DNA of 64,000 nucleotides from Liminaster sp045639585 (GCA_045639585.1 JAZUDJ010000034.1:14623-78622); one strand, 5' to 3'. Shown: positions 1-10,068, counted from the first letter of the stretch. Numbers and translations: made by a program. Notes: generated from the sequence alone by a model not told the origin.

Positions 1-2037
1 AAATAGTCGGAAAGAACTTCGTGATGGATCGAGCTGATAGACTCCATCTTCATCGGGCATGACAATATTCTGCGAGCTGAATACTCCATCGGAACTAAGC
101 AATTGCAGAGACTGCAGATGGAATGTGGTTGGATTGCTCGAAATATTGAGACTATCTGGATAACAGAGGCATAAGCCACTCATGGAGTTAAAGACCAAAG
201 CTCCGTCAGAGAGCAGGATTGCACCACCATTCATATTATTGAGAGGCAGATAGTCTGACTGATTGTAGTTGACGAATGTCTGAGTGGTGTGATCGAGCAT
301 CGAGATGCCGTTGATGGTAGAAATCCAGACATTGCCGTTTCTATCTTCTTGAATAGCACGGATAAAGGTGTCGTGCAATCCTTCGGCATAACCGTACGAA
401 ATGTACTCCTCTGGATGATTCGTATCTGGTATGCAGCATGGACCATCTGGCGTTGACATCCAGAGTCTGTCCTGACTGTCGAACTTGAGATGCTGAATGC
501 AGTTCGTAAAGAATCCTGATTGCTGAGAGAGATTGCTGATCAGCTTCAGATCCTTGTCAAACAGATACATACCATTCTCGAAGGTCGCTACCCATAGCTT
601 ACCTTGTTTGTCGCGTCGGATGCCGTGGAGGGATTGCTGGTTGATGGCTTCGTTGATCGGTTGGCATGGAACGGCATAGCCATCCTGCAGGCTGTAGATG
701 CCTTCGGAGGTAGTGATCCAGAAGGTTCCATCGTCTTCGCGGTAGAAGGTGATTGCATCAACATTGCGACCGTCGGCTGTCGTGACGTAAGAAAGGGCGC
801 CTGTAACTTTGTTGTAAGCAAGCATGTGATTTGGTACAGCGAGGTAGAGCAGATCCTTGCCATTGCCATTGATAGATAATACGACTCCGTGAGCAAAGCC
901 TTTGGCTGCCAGATCGATATCTTTGATACATTGGGTGCCCTGGAAGGCCAATATCCTATCTCGTGAACCTACCCAGAAGATATCTCCTTCGGCATAAATT
1001 CCCCAGACAGGTTCGCTAAAGAACTTGCGGAAGAAGGGACTGATATGGCTAATGAATTCGATACCATTGCCACTGCTACCGATCCAGATGTTGCCGTATG
1101 GATCCTGATAGAGCGACTGTATTTCGTCAAAGAGTGCAATCTCTCCTGTGGTGTAGAGGCTGGAAACTTCCTCGTTATCCAAATTGATCTTGTAGTTGGC
1201 TGAACGTGTAATAACCCAGAGATGCTGGTTGTCAATCTCCTCGATATGAAAGACTTCCGCTTGGCTTAGCGCTTGGAAGGGGAGTAGCTGAGAACTGCCA
1301 GGAAGATAATACCAGAGACCAGCATTCGTAGCCACCCAGATACGGCCGTGATGATCTTTCAGAATCTCGCTGACGTTGACATTCTCGTATTCTTTTCCTG
1401 TCTGGCCGAGGGTGAGAGGAATAAGCTGATGGGTACGTGCATTGAGCACGCTTGCACCATGCATGTGCGAACCTATGACAAGATTACCATTGCCATCGTC
1501 GACTCCACAGCGGAAGTGCTGACTGAGCTGTCCGAGATCGACACGTTCGATGCTGCCAGAATCCATGTTGAGCAGCATGATGTCATTGTGGCAGATGAGC
1601 CAGAGCTGTCGGTTATCTGCAGGAGTGATGTCGAGGACATTGGTGAGGGTGCTGTCCGACACGTTATATACAGTCACTTCGCCTGTGTCAGGATGTACTC
1701 GGCAGATGCCTTCGCCTTTGGTGCCAGCCCAAAGATAGTTGCCTTGGGCATCATACCAGAGGCAGTTGACCATGTTGGCTGTGAGTCCGGAATTCGAGAC
1801 ATTGTAGCTAATGCAAACCGACCCATTGTAGGCGTTGAGCCCAGATTCGGTAGCAACCCAGAGACGTCCCTTGTTGTCGAGCGTCATCTCGCAGATGAAG
1901 TTGTTCGACAGACCCTCGTTGATAAGGATATGTTCGGTAATATGGTACTGCGCCAGTGCTGGTAGCGTCGAATAAAACGCTATCAGAAGGAGCAAAAGCC
2001 GATGTCCGAGGTGTTTGAGAAGGGTAGTGAGTTGCAT
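1..2037 (-). CDS. Hybrid two-component system regulator, N-terminal sensor part (truncated by window edge)
   Basis: The minus-strand frame is open from the ATG at 2037 to the window edge, 679 codons without a stop. It starts with a signal peptide (about residues 1-30, ending LPALAQ), followed by repeated blades of the Reg_prop (two-component regulator propeller) type such as LWVATESGL, LWAGTKGEGI, IWVATNAGL, IWIGSSGNGI, FWITTSEGI, LWVATFENGM and VWISTINGI. In Bacteroidetes this periplasmic double propeller is the ligand-sensing half of hybrid two-component systems, whose histidine kinase, receiver and AraC-type DNA-binding domains follow C-terminally; those would lie left of the window. It is divergent from the GH88-GH154 gene, so it is inferred to sense an oligosaccharide from the glycan handled by the neighbouring locus. 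The part seen fits a protein of about 1300 residues or more. Confidence 0.9.
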   Translation of the reverse strand, partial: MQLTTLLKHLGHRLLLLLIAFYSTLPALAQYHITEHILINEGLSNNFICEMTLDNKGRLWVATESGLNAYNGSVCISYNVSNSGLTANMVNCLWYDAQGNYLWAGTKGEGICRVHPDTGEVTVYNVSDSTLTNVLDITPADNRQLWLICHNDIMLLNMDSGSIERVDLGQLSQHFRCGVDDGNGNLVIGSHMHGASVLNARTHQLIPLTLGQTGKEYENVNVSEILKDHHGRIWVATNAGLWYYLPGSSQLLPFQALSQAEVFHIEEIDNQHLWVITRSANYKINLDNEEVSSLYTTGEIALFDEIQSLYQDPYGNIWIGSSGNGIEFISHISPFFRKFFSEPVWGIYAEGDIFWVGSRDRILAFQGTQCIKDIDLAAKGFAHGVVLSINGNGKDLLYLAVPNHMLAYNKVTGALSYVTTADGRNVDAITFYREDDGTFWITTSEGIYSLQDGYAVPCQPINEAINQQSLHGIRRDKQGKLWVATFENGMYLFDKDLKLISNLSQQSGFFTNCIQHLKFDSQDRLWMSTPDGPCCIPDTNHPEEYISYGYAEGLHDTFIRAIQEDRNGNVWISTINGISMLDHTTQTFVNYNQSDYLPLNNMNGGAILLSDGALVFNSMSGLCLCYPDSLNISSNPTTFHLQSLQLLSSDGVFSSQNIVMPDEDGVYQLDPSRSSFRLF

Positions 2038-2065
2038 CGTGTGGTGTGTTTCTGTTTTGATGGTG

Positions 2066-2096
2066 CAAAGATAGCGATAAATGATGAGATGACAAA
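2066..2096 (-). promoter_or_regulatory. Bacteroidetes-type promoter for the hybrid regulator
   Basis: Read on the minus strand: TTTG (2093-2096), 19 bp, TATCTTTG (2066-2073), an exact fit to the Bacteroidetes -33/-7 consensus. It lies 28 nt upstream of the regulator's ATG, which supports that start. Confidence 0.75.
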
Positions 2097-2125
2097 GGAA
2101 AAATGATGTAATTATAGGTGACGAA

Positions 2126-2160
2126 TCGGTCAAATAGCGTTATTTTTCGGTCATGACCGA
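2126..2160. promoter_or_regulatory. Candidate operator: TCGGTCA direct repeat plus palindrome
   Basis: TCGGTCA occurs at 2126-2132 and again at 2147-2153, exactly 21 bp (two helical turns) apart. The second copy is also the left arm of a perfect 14-bp palindrome, TCGGTCATGACCGA (2147-2160). AraC-type output domains of hybrid two-component regulators typically bind direct repeats with about 21-bp spacing. The site lies between the divergent regulator and the enzyme gene, upstream of the plus-strand -7 box at 2213. The binding role is inferred. Confidence 0.45.
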
Positions 2161-2212
2161 TATGTATACCCTTTTGACGACCTGAAAATGAGGTAGGTGT
2201 GAATTATTGCCG

Positions 2213-2220
2213 TATCTTTG
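2213..2220 (+). promoter_or_regulatory. -7 box of the GH88-GH154 gene promoter
   Basis: TATCTTTG at 2213-2220 is an exact Bacteroidetes -7 element. No good TTTG is present 19-21 bp upstream, as expected for an activator-dependent glycan-locus promoter. Transcription from here would leave a 5' leader of about 155 nt before the ATG at 2383. Confidence 0.55.
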
Positions 2221-2382
2221 CGTCGTAAATTAAACACTCACATGTCTTTTTACTCTTATTATAACACACACACATTGTTTTTAGTTTTTAGGTAGTTGTG
2301 CAAGTACTTTGATGTGAAAGGTTATTCCTAACCAGAAGGATCGGGTACTTGCATTTTATTTGAAAACATCAATAACACAAAA

Positions 2383-4746
2383 ATGAAACACCTTATTTAT
2401 ATATTTAAGAACAGCCTTTGCTGTCTCATGATCGCAGGTCTGATGCTTGCCAGCACAAACGTAGGCGCTGAGAATCTTGATGAGGTCATCGAACGTGGAT
2501 TATCAGTCTCTCGTAGTCAGAGCTTGATCATGGCCAAAGCGCTGGAGAAGGATACAGAAGCCTTCCCGCGCAGTTTTGAGAACGGTAAGATGGTCACGAG
2601 CGATTATCACTGGTGGTGCTCAGGATTTTTCCCAGGCGTTCTCTGGCAGCTTTATAGCGATAAGCCATCCGAAGAACTGAGACGCTATGCTGAGCTTTAC
2701 ACCGATCGCACGGAACCAGTCAAGAAGATGTCCGACACGCATGACCTCGGTTTTATGCTCTACTGCAGCTTCGGTCAGGGTTACCATCTTACAGGCAACG
2801 AGCATTATCTTGACGTCATCAAGGAAGGTTCGGACAATCTGCTGACACGCTATAACGATAAGCTTGGCGTGATTAAGTCCTGGGACTGGTCGGACAAATG
2901 GAAGTATCCGGTTATCATCGATAATATGATGAACCTTGAGATGCTGACCTTCATCTCACGAGAGACTAACGATCGTAAGTATGCACTGGTGGCTGAGACA
3001 CATGCCAACACGACGATGAAAAATCACTTTCGTGATGACTACACCACTTATCACGTCGTCTCATACGATCCTGCCACGGGTCAGCCTCACGCTAAGCAGA
3101 CAGCGCAAGGATTTTCGGATGGTAGTGCATGGGCAAGAGGTCAGGCCTGGGGCCTTTACGGATACACGATGATGTATCGTGAGACGCTCCAGCCGAAGTA
3201 TCTTGAGCAAGCTCGCCACATTGCACACATGATCACTGAGCATCCGAGACTGCCAGAAGATGGTATTCCTTATTGGGATTTTGATGCTCCGGATATCCCT
3301 AACGCTTATCGCGATGCTTCTGCAGGTGCAATCATGGCTTCGGCTTTTATCGAGTTGAGCCAGTTGGATAAGACAGCAGATGCTGCCAAGTGGCTGGCAA
3401 TGGCAGAGAAGCAGATCCGTTCGCTCTCTTCTCCTGCATATCTGGCCAAGATAGGGGAGGTAGGAGGTTTCATCTTGAAGCACAGCGTGGGTTCGCTGCC
3501 AGGAAAAAGCGAGATCGATGTTCCTCTCACTTATGCGGACTATTATTATGTAGAAGCATTACTCCGCATGAAGAAGTTGCTCGCTAAGCCAAGTGCAGCA
3601 CTGGACCGACAGGTTTGGGTCGATGCTTTGACAAAGATCGCCACTCCCGTACTGAAGAATCTGGCTGATGGTACGCTCAAGCAGAACTTCCCTTTTGAGT
3701 CACTCTCAACCGATCCTGATCGTCGTGAAGTCTCTTATCTTGAGGCTTTTGGCCGTACCCTTTGTGGTATTGCTCCTTGGTTGGAGTTAGGGCCAGATGG
3801 TACTCCAGAAGGCCAAAAGAGAGCGCAGATGCTTGATTGGGCCGTGAAAGGTCTGGCCAATGCAGTGAATCCTAAATCACCTGATTATCTGCGATTCAAA
3901 GCCAATCATCATCGTCAGCCTTTAGTCGATGCTGCATTCTTGGCAGAAGGACTTCTGCGAGCTCCAATGCAGCTATGGGGTAATCTTGATAAGACCACAC
4001 AGAAGAATCTCATCAAGGAACTGAAGGCAAGTCGTAACATTGAGGCTTACGAGAGCAACTGGCTCCTCTTTGCTTCGATCATCGAGGCCGCGCTACTGGA
4101 GTTCGATGGCAGCTGTGATGAGAAACGACTCAACCATGGCGTGGAGTGTTTCTGTGACGGATGGTATAAAGGCGATGCATGGTATGGCGATGGTCCTGAT
4201 TTTCATCTCGACTACTACAATAGTCTCGTCATTCAGCCGATGCTCACCGAGGTGCTGATGGTGATGGACAAGCATCAGATGAAACACGCAGACCTGTTGG
4301 CAAGTCAGCAGAAGCGTATGGGACGTTATGGAGAGCAGCTGGAGCGACTGATTTCTCCAGAGGGAACTTATCCTGCTATCGGACGTAGCATCACCTACCG
4401 CTTCGGATCGTTCCATGCATTGTCTGATGCTGCTTTGCTGCATATCCTGCCAGCACATCTTAATCCTGCACAGGTTCGTTGCGCACTCACATCGGTCATC
4501 AGCAAACAGTTGAGTCAGCCCAACACCTTCGACCAGAATGGATGGCTGAGAGTCGGCTTCACAGGTTCGCAGATTCACATGTCGGAGGATTATATCAACA
4601 CAGGAAGTGAGTATCTCTGTTGTGCAGCTTTCTGTGCATTGGGTCTCCCTACTGATGATGCTTTCTGGACTAATCCGTATGCAGAGTGGACCAACAAGAT
4701 GGCATGGGCTAATATGGAGGTGCCTGCTGATCATGCAATCCATTGA
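2383..4746 (+). CDS. GH88 unsaturated glucuronyl hydrolase fused to GH154 (DUF2264) domain
   Basis: This 787-residue protein has a signal peptide (about 1-29, ending NVGAE). Residues about 35-395 form a GH88 (alpha/alpha)6 domain with SDTHDLGF (117-124), IIDN (D180) and DGSAWARGQAW (246-256); D118/D121 and D180 match the catalytic aspartates region of unsaturated glucuronyl hydrolases, which remove 4,5-unsaturated uronic acids left by polysaccharide lyases. Residues about 400-787 match DUF2264, now GH154, a family with reported exo-beta-glucuronidase activity. The two domains would remove unsaturated and ordinary terminal glucuronate respectively, in the periplasm. It is divergent from the sensor gene and upstream of susC. 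Fusion and families are clear; the exact uronic acid linkage is inferred. Confidence 0.85.
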   Translation: MKHLIYIFKNSLCCLMIAGLMLASTNVGAENLDEVIERGLSVSRSQSLIMAKALEKDTEAFPRSFENGKMVTSDYHWWCSGFFPGVLWQLYSDKPSEELRRYAELYTDRTEPVKKMSDTHDLGFMLYCSFGQGYHLTGNEHYLDVIKEGSDNLLTRYNDKLGVIKSWDWSDKWKYPVIIDNMMNLEMLTFISRETNDRKYALVAETHANTTMKNHFRDDYTTYHVVSYDPATGQPHAKQTAQGFSDGSAWARGQAWGLYGYTMMYRETLQPKYLEQARHIAHMITEHPRLPEDGIPYWDFDAPDIPNAYRDASAGAIMASAFIELSQLDKTADAAKWLAMAEKQIRSLSSPAYLAKIGEVGGFILKHSVGSLPGKSEIDVPLTYADYYYVEALLRMKKLLAKPSAALDRQVWVDALTKIATPVLKNLADGTLKQNFPFESLSTDPDRREVSYLEAFGRTLCGIAPWLELGPDGTPEGQKRAQMLDWAVKGLANAVNPKSPDYLRFKANHHRQPLVDAAFLAEGLLRAPMQLWGNLDKTTQKNLIKELKASRNIEAYESNWLLFASIIEAALLEFDGSCDEKRLNHGVECFCDGWYKGDAWYGDGPDFHLDYYNSLVIQPMLTEVLMVMDKHQMKHADLLASQQKRMGRYGEQLERLISPEGTYPAIGRSITYRFGSFHALSDAALLHILPAHLNPAQVRCALTSVISKQLSQPNTFDQNGWLRVGFTGSQIHMSEDYINTGSEYLCCAAFCALGLPTDDAFWTNPYAEWTNKMAWANMEVPADHAIH

Positions 4747-4825
4747 CAAAATAAGCTTGTTTTGGTGCAATATTGATATGAAAGTACCATATTTTGCTAT
4801 AATACTTACTTTTTTTCGCAGAATA

Positions 4826-4857
4826 GTTGGAACTTGTTAAAAAAAAACTCATATTTG
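4826..4857 (+). promoter_or_regulatory. Probable promoter of the susC-susD operon
   Basis: TTG (4827-4829), 20 bp, CATATTTG (4850-4857), a 7/8 match to the -7 consensus, lies 126 nt upstream of susC. The 237-nt gap 4747-4983 otherwise shows only AT-rich leader sequence. Confidence 0.5.
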
Positions 4858-4983
4858 CACCCACTTATTTATTATTTGGACTTATGCTTGAAAACACATA
4901 ATGCACTTTACATACATTAGTCCTAATACACTTTATAAAATACTATTTAACTCATATTTCACACACAAAATTTTCTTAGTACA

Positions 4984-7900
4984 ATGAGAAAAAGATTTTG
5001 TCTTCCCTATCTTTTGGGAGCTGGTGTCATTGGTGGGTTTGCTGTATTACCAAATACAGTGACTACTCCAACGGCATACGCGCAGGCCAAGACCATTAAG
5101 GTCACTGGCCAGGTTGTTGACGATCTTGGTGAGCCTTTGATGGGTGCTACCATCAAGGTGAAAGGTACTGCCAACGGTACTGTGACCGATCTCGATGGTA
5201 ACTTCGAGCTCAACGTCGCTTCGAACGGCGTTCTCGAGGTCAGTTTCGTAGGTTTCCAGGCTACCGAGGTTGCAATCAATGGCAAGACCGCAGTTGGCGT
5301 CATCAAGTTGACTAACGATGACAAGCTTCTTGAGCAGGTCGTAGTCGTTGGTTACGGTACACAGAAGAAGGCCGACTTGACCGGTTCTGTATCTATCGTC
5401 AACGCAGATGAGCTCAAGCGCTCTTCTAACTCTAACATCTCTACCATGCTTGAGGGTAAGGTTCCTGGCGTTCAGATTACCTCTGACGGTCAGCCTGGTG
5501 CCGATCCTTCTGTTCGTATCCGTGGTATCGGTAGTTTTGGTTCTACCGCTCCTCTCTACGTTATCGATGGTGTACCTATGGGTACTTCTATCCGTGACTT
5601 CTCTCCAAATGATATCGAGACCATCCAGGTGCTCAAGGATGCTGCTGCAGGTGCCATCTACGGTTCACGTGCTGCAAACGGCGTTGTGATCATTACCACC
5701 AAGAGCGGTAAGAAGGATCAGCCAATGAAGCTCGATTATAAGGGCTACTTTGGTGTTGACCAGATATCTAAGGGTGTTTATGACGTAATGGATGCCAAGC
5801 AGTACAGCCAGTACCTCGGTGAGGCTTGTTTGAACTCTGGTACTCCTCTCGCTGGTGGCTATACTAATAATAATGGTGTATTCAGTTTCCGCGATAACAC
5901 TGACACTGATTGGTTCAATGAGGTCTTCAAGACAGGTATCCGCCAGAATCACAACATCAGCATGAGCGGTGGTGGTGCTAACAATACTTATAATATTGGC
6001 CTCGACTACTTTAACCAGAAGGGTACTCTTGAGGGAGCTGGTCCTAACTACGAGCGCTACACTGCACGTATCAACAATACCTTTGAGACCAAGTTCATCA
6101 AGTTCCGCACTGGTATCGTTTACTCTCACTCTAGTCAGGACGGTATGGGCCTCTCTAATGCATCTGAGTATGTACAGGGTCTCTATGGTGATGTTACCAA
6201 CGTGCTTCGCGGCACTTTGCTGATGCAGCCAACTATCAAGGCGTACGATCCTTCTACATGGGTACTTGATGATATGGTAGGTTCTGCCAGCGGTTACAAC
6301 TATGATGCATATGGCTATGGTGTTTACTACGATACCGTACATGGCGATATCTCTGCTTCGAACCCATTGCTGGTTAACAATAAGTTGACTCGTAATACCC
6401 TCGTAGATCGTTTCAATGGTACACTCTCTGCTAACGTTGATCTCCTTAAGATGATCGGTATTGAGAGCAAGAACCATAAACTCAGCTACAACATTAACTT
6501 GGCTTATAACAAGACTCTCGTTTCTGGTAAGACTTGGGTTGGTGCATGGATTCAGTCCAATCGTGTATACCTCGATAAGACCAATGAAAGACTTGACGAG
6601 AACAAGCGTACTTATACTGATGCTTTGATTGAGAATACTCTTACTTATGATGGTACCATCGGTAAGCACCATATCAATTTGGTAGGTGGTCAGACTTATG
6701 AAGAGGAGAATACTCATGATCTCAATGGTTGGGCAAAGAACTTCACCGAGCCATATTACCTCCAGCTTCAGAATGGTGCTTCTCGTGATGCCAGCACCTA
6801 CGAGTATAAGCACGCTATTACCTCTTACTTCGCTCGTTTGAACTACGACTTCGATGGTAAGTACCTTCTTTCTGCTATTGTTCGTCGCGATGGTAGCTCA
6901 CGTCTTACCAAGAGCATCCGTTGGGAAACCTTCCCTTCAGTATCTCTCGGTTGGCGTCTTGATCGTGAGAACTTCTTCCCTGTTGATGAGAGCATTATCA
7001 ATATGATGAAGGTGCGTGCATCTTATGGTGAACTTGGTAACGAGAACATTGGTGAGTACGTATATCAGGCTACTATGGATCGTAACAACATGTCATATAG
7101 CTTCGGCGGTCAGCCTATCTATGGTTCTGCAATCTCAACCTTTGTAAACGAGAAGCTCGCTTGGGAGAAGAAGAAGACTACCAACGTCGGTATCGATATG
7201 GCCTTCCTCAACAATAGTATCGAGTTCACCGCAGAGTGGTATCTCAACAAGTCTACTGACCTTCTTTATTCAGTTCCTGTTCCTGCTAACGCTGGTGTAG
7301 CTAATACCGCTGTTACCATGAACGCTGCTGCTATGGAGAATAGTGGTCTTGAGTTCTCGCTCACTTATCGTAATCACACTGCATTTGGCCTTGGCTACGA
7401 TATTACTGCTAACATGAGCACCTTGAAGAATAAGGTTACCTCACTCGGTTTCGGTACAGAGTCTTATATTACTGGCGCTTACAAGACTGAAGTTGGTCAG
7501 GAAGTAGGTAAGTTCTACGGCTGGAAGTACCAGGGTATCGCTCGTACACAGGCTGATCTTGACAATCATGTCAATGCTAATGGTCAGAAGATTCTGCAGG
7601 AAGGTGCTGGTATTGGTGACTGCCTCTATGAGGATATCAATAACGATGGTGTGATCGATGATCTTGACCAGACAGTTCTTGGCAGCGGCCTTGCTAAGGT
7701 TAACTTTGGTCTCTCTGCTCACCTTTCTTATAAGAACTTCGATCTCGCAGTTTCTACCTTCGGTGCACTCAACTATCATGTATCAGATGATATCTATAAT
7801 TCACTCAACTCTTGCTATGGTCCTGGTAACAAGTCTGTAGATATGCTCAATGCTAACAAGTTTGATAGCAATGGCAACTACACTTCTGCTAATCCTAAGA

Positions 7901-8196
7901 CTTACTATCAGGCTAATGGCCGTGCTTGGAACGATATGTTCAGTGACCGAAAGATCCAGAATGCAGCTTATTGGAAGATCGCTAATGTTGAGATTGGTTA
8001 CAACTTCCCTGACAAGTGGTTCAATGGCATTGTAAGTGGCGTTCGCGTCTACGCTTCTGCTCAGAACCTCTACACCTTCACTGGTTATAAGGGTTACAAT
8101 GTTGACTACGCTGGTGGTACCTTCACCCCAGGTTACAACTTCTGTTCATTCCCAACTCCACGCACCTTCATGGGTGGTGTCCTCTTCTCATTCTAA
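4984..8196 (+). CDS. SusC/RagA-family TonB-dependent outer-membrane glycan transporter
   Basis: At 1070 residues this is the normal SusC length. It has a signal peptide (1-34, AYAQ), a carboxypeptidase-D regulatory-like domain (about 38-115, VTGQVVDDLGEPLMGATIKV), a TonB-box-like segment LLEQVVVVGYGTQKK (115-129), a plug domain (about 130-240, with VRIRGIGSFG and YVIDGVPMG) and a 22-strand barrel ending GVLFSF, with the usual terminal aromatic. It imports oligosaccharides across the outer membrane with TonB energy, capped by the SusD-like lipoprotein encoded 20 nt downstream. Codon use is strongly biased, as for a highly expressed gene. Family certain; ligand inferred from neighbours. Confidence 0.95.
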   Translation: MRKRFCLPYLLGAGVIGGFAVLPNTVTTPTAYAQAKTIKVTGQVVDDLGEPLMGATIKVKGTANGTVTDLDGNFELNVASNGVLEVSFVGFQATEVAINGKTAVGVIKLTNDDKLLEQVVVVGYGTQKKADLTGSVSIVNADELKRSSNSNISTMLEGKVPGVQITSDGQPGADPSVRIRGIGSFGSTAPLYVIDGVPMGTSIRDFSPNDIETIQVLKDAAAGAIYGSRAANGVVIITTKSGKKDQPMKLDYKGYFGVDQISKGVYDVMDAKQYSQYLGEACLNSGTPLAGGYTNNNGVFSFRDNTDTDWFNEVFKTGIRQNHNISMSGGGANNTYNIGLDYFNQKGTLEGAGPNYERYTARINNTFETKFIKFRTGIVYSHSSQDGMGLSNASEYVQGLYGDVTNVLRGTLLMQPTIKAYDPSTWVLDDMVGSASGYNYDAYGYGVYYDTVHGDISASNPLLVNNKLTRNTLVDRFNGTLSANVDLLKMIGIESKNHKLSYNINLAYNKTLVSGKTWVGAWIQSNRVYLDKTNERLDENKRTYTDALIENTLTYDGTIGKHHINLVGGQTYEEENTHDLNGWAKNFTEPYYLQLQNGASRDASTYEYKHAITSYFARLNYDFDGKYLLSAIVRRDGSSRLTKSIRWETFPSVSLGWRLDRENFFPVDESIINMMKVRASYGELGNENIGEYVYQATMDRNNMSYSFGGQPIYGSAISTFVNEKLAWEKKKTTNVGIDMAFLNNSIEFTAEWYLNKSTDLLYSVPVPANAGVANTAVTMNAAAMENSGLEFSLTYRNHTAFGLGYDITANMSTLKNKVTSLGFGTESYITGAYKTEVGQEVGKFYGWKYQGIARTQADLDNHVNANGQKILQEGAGIGDCLYEDINNDGVIDDLDQTVLGSGLAKVNFGLSAHLSYKNFDLAVSTFGALNYHVSDDIYNSLNSCYGPGNKSVDMLNANKFDSNGNYTSANPKTYYQANGRAWNDMFSDRKIQNAAYWKIANVEIGYNFPDKWFNGIVSGVRVYASAQNLYTFTGYKGYNVDYAGGTFTPGYNFCSFPTPRTFMGGVLFSF

Positions 8197-8216
8197 TTAT
8201 ATAAGAGCTATCTGAT

Positions 8217-10016
8217 ATGAAACTATATAAAATTTCCTTTGCCCTTATGTTGGGCATCGGCACGCTTTCATCGTGCGACGATAAGCTGGATGTCACTAAT
8301 CCAAACCAGCAGACTTCTGCTACCTTTGGTAACACGGTTCAGGAACTGGAGGAGTGCATCAATGCTTGCTATAACCACACCCGTATGGAGGGTACCTACG
8401 CTCGTGTAGGCTATAATATTGATGTATGTCGTGGTGATGAGGCCTGGAACTCTTCACAGGTTTGGTATATGCCTTTCGATGATCTCAACATCTCTACTAC
8501 CGATGAGATCGAGCAGTGGTCATGGCGTGATTGGTACTACACCATCAACGTCTGCAATTTTGTCCTCTCTCGTACTACAGATGAGGCTATTGCCAACAAT
8601 GAGGCCATGAAGCGCATCAAGGGTCAGGCTCTCTTCCTCCGTGCTCTTGGTTATTATAATCTCGCAGGTTATTACAATAATCCAGCACTTATTACTGACT
8701 ATAATCAGTATTCATCTCTCGACGGTCTCTTTGCATCTAATGTTCCTGAGTCTGGATATCAGTACGATATCGTACTTGATCAGGTAGAGACGGATTTTAA
8801 GGAAGCTCTCGAACTTCTCCCAAGCAAGACTGTCGGCGGCCAGTGGGCACAGGGTCGTGCCAATAAGGGTGCAGCTGCTGGTTTCCTTGCTCGTACTTAT
8901 ATGATGCGCCACAAGTACACTGAAGCATACTCTGTCTTGAAAGATATCATCAGTCAGAAGGATGGTGGCAAAGAACAGTATGGTTTTTATAAGCTCATGC
9001 CAAACTACGGAGACAACTTCCGTGAGGGTCCTGCTTTTGAGAACAATGATGAGAGCCTATATGAGGTACAGTACCTAGACTTCGGTAAGCAGGGTACTGA
9101 CGATGAGTGGACTCCTGTAAATACTTCTAAGGATGCTACTCAGGGTCATGCCATTGAATCGAACTTCGGTCCTGGTGACTTCGGTGGTTGGGCAGATATC
9201 TCTGCTTCTCCTTGGCTTTATGACCTCTTTAAGCAGGAGAAGACCATCAACGGTACTCTCGACCCACGTCTTTACTGGACCATCGGTACTTATGAGAATG
9301 ACTGGGAGGGCTTTGAGTTCGGCAATGTATGCTACACATCTCCTATGGATCCTAATATGCCTGTTGTAACCAACAACAATAATGGAGGTCTTCCTATCGC
9401 CAAGAATACCAACCTTCGCACAGGTATCTATGACAAGGTTGTTACTGGTCTTCATTGTGGTATCAATCTCCGTATTCTCCGTTATTCTGATGTATTGCTT
9501 CGTGCTGCAGAGTGTATCAATGAGATTAAGGGTCCTGATGCTGAGGCAATCGGTTATATCAATCTGGTTCGTGAGCGTGCTAACCTCAAGCCACTTGATT
9601 TGAATGACTTTATAGGTGATGCAGACAAACTCTTCGAGCAGATTGCTAACGTAGAGCGTCCTAAGGAGTTCGGTTGCGAGTACGGTCGTGGTTTCGACCT
9701 CATTCGTTGGGGCTTCTTCTATGACGAGGGTCGTCTTGCTCAGTTGAAGGATCATGGTTCGTTCTTGAAGTCAACAGATAAGACTACAGCTAAGAACTTG
9801 GTTACATACGCTGACGTTCAGGCAGATCCTGAGAACTGTAAGAGTTCTTACGATACTTATCTCCTCGGTCATGAGTTCCTCCCAATCTATCAGGGAACTT
9901 TGAATGCTAACTCTAACCTCGTAGGCAACTCAGCTAACAGCGGTTCTGCTAACAACGAGACAAAGGAGTATTTCCAGAGCAAGAATTGGACCGTTCGTCC
10001 TGTCGTCAAACTCTAA
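8217..10016 (+). CDS. SusD/RagB-family nutrient-binding outer-membrane lipoprotein
   Basis: This 599-residue protein begins with a lipoprotein signal peptide whose lipobox LSSC puts the acylated cysteine at residue 20. The body matches SusD/RagB: an all-helical TPR-like N-terminal part (LEECINACYNHTRM, GQALFLRALGYYNLAGYY) and a conserved C-terminal region (LRYSDVLLRAAECINEI, VRERANL, FGCEYGRGFDLIRWG). It forms the lid over the SusC barrel and binds the incoming glycan at the cell surface. The gene follows susC by 20 nt and is certainly cotranscribed. Confidence 0.95.
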   Translation: MKLYKISFALMLGIGTLSSCDDKLDVTNPNQQTSATFGNTVQELEECINACYNHTRMEGTYARVGYNIDVCRGDEAWNSSQVWYMPFDDLNISTTDEIEQWSWRDWYYTINVCNFVLSRTTDEAIANNEAMKRIKGQALFLRALGYYNLAGYYNNPALITDYNQYSSLDGLFASNVPESGYQYDIVLDQVETDFKEALELLPSKTVGGQWAQGRANKGAAAGFLARTYMMRHKYTEAYSVLKDIISQKDGGKEQYGFYKLMPNYGDNFREGPAFENNDESLYEVQYLDFGKQGTDDEWTPVNTSKDATQGHAIESNFGPGDFGGWADISASPWLYDLFKQEKTINGTLDPRLYWTIGTYENDWEGFEFGNVCYTSPMDPNMPVVTNNNNGGLPIAKNTNLRTGIYDKVVTGLHCGINLRILRYSDVLLRAAECINEIKGPDAEAIGYINLVRERANLKPLDLNDFIGDADKLFEQIANVERPKEFGCEYGRGFDLIRWGFFYDEGRLAQLKDHGSFLKSTDKTTAKNLVTYADVQADPENCKSSYDTYLLGHEFLPIYQGTLNANSNLVGNSANSGSANNETKEYFQSKNWTVRPVVKL

Positions 10017-10068
10017 TCAATGTGTAAAAAACAACAAAGGTTTTTCTACATTTAAAAATTGAACAATT

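Noticed and set aside
4747..4770. Terminator after the GH88-GH154 gene
   Set aside because: CAAAA and TTTTG around AAGCTT make only a weak 5-bp stem; it is too poor to call.
5665..6813. Long open frame (382 codons) on the minus strand inside susC
   Set aside because: It is antisense to an unmistakable SusC gene, its protein is V/I/L/T-rich without domains, and the opening follows from the biased codon use of susC. The same applies to the 226-codon frame at 9075-9755 within susD.
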